From: Oligoflexia bacterium
GTDB taxonomy: Bacteria > Bdellovibrionota > UBA1018
Direction: 5' to 3'
Length of the DNA stretch: 5,972 bases
NCBI GenBank assembly: GCA_903854365.1
Contig: CAINWE010000473.1
Span: forward strand, 1-5,972
Shown here piece after piece: positions 5,864 to 5,972 of this stretch. The translations under genes were made by a program, and so were the position numbers. The stretch's first letter is position 1, and every line of letters begins with the position of its first letter. The notes beneath the pieces were generated by a model. That model was given only the letters and a program-made list of their open reading frames with translations, ran no database searches and was not told the origin of the DNA.

Positions 5864-5940
5864 GCGGGCTTAGCTCAGTTGGCTAGAGCGCCACGTTGCC
5901 AACGTGGAGGTCGAGGGTTCGAGCCCCTTAGCCCGCTCCA
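5864..5940 (+). tRNA. tRNA-Gly (anticodon GCC)
   Basis: A complete cloverleaf is visible. The acceptor stem is GCGGGCT with AGCCCGC, the D stem GCTC with GAGC, the anticodon stem CCACG with CGTGG around the loop TTGCCAA (anticodon GCC), and the T stem GAGGG with CCCTT around TTCGAGC. The discriminator base is T, as in bacterial glycine tRNAs, and CCA is encoded at 5938-5940. It decodes GGC and GGT. It reads opposite to all protein genes here and stands alone, with no second tRNA in the 32 nt that follow. No repeat of its 3' end occurs elsewhere in the window, so there is no sign of integration at this tRNA. Confidence 0.97.
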
Positions 5941-5972
5941 TTTGAAAAGTAAATCTATCCAGCCACTTCAGG

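Noticed and set aside
5864..5940. tRNA-Gly as the attachment site of an integrated element covering the left part
   Set aside because: No direct repeat of the tRNA 3' end appears in the window, no integrase is present, and housekeeping genes separate the tRNA from the accessory part.

Overview
The window is bacterial chromosomal DNA of roughly balanced GC content. All protein genes read on the minus strand; one tRNA gene reads on the plus strand at the right edge. No gene fixes the taxonomy. The combination of a class II fructose bisphosphatase, a PilZ protein and an exported repertoire-type protein would suit a Bdellovibrionota or other deltaproteobacterial-like Gram-negative, but this is a weak inference.

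Right part (about 5200-5972): tRNA-Gly(GCC) with its own sigma70-like promoter, divergent from a PduO-type ATP:cob(I)alamin adenosyltransferase gene.

Middle part (2533-5001): a tight four-gene minus-strand operon of housekeeping character. In transcription order it is a PilZ-domain protein with an unrecognised C-terminal region, class II fructose-1,6-bisphosphatase (glpX), a COQ10/START-like (SRPBCC) lipid-binding protein, and a small helical phasin-like protein. Gaps are 16 nt, 3 nt and a 4-nt ATGA overlap, so coupled expression is likely.

Left part (1-2479): accessory in character. The main item is a large gene whose product ends in a formylglycine-generating-enzyme-like (FGE/SUMF1, C-type-lectin-fold) domain. 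Its last ~35 residues have the layout of the variable region of a diversity-generating retroelement (DGR) target protein: an LRGGSF anchor, a run of codons almost all of NNY form, and an R-x3-IGxRLV end. A hairpin overlaps the stop codon. The catalytic cysteines of true FGE are absent. The gene's start is broken: a convincing signal peptide begins at 2479, and a TAA at 2381-2383 cuts it off from the rest of the same reading frame. The product is therefore either a pseudogene, a readthrough or reinitiation product, or an assembly error. No template repeat and no reverse transcriptase lie in the window. If this is a DGR they should lie beyond position 1 or elsewhere in the genome. Past the variable region comes a 111-residue protein with a C-terminal leucine coiled coil that I do not recognise, and then a doubtful 26-codon ORF at the left edge.
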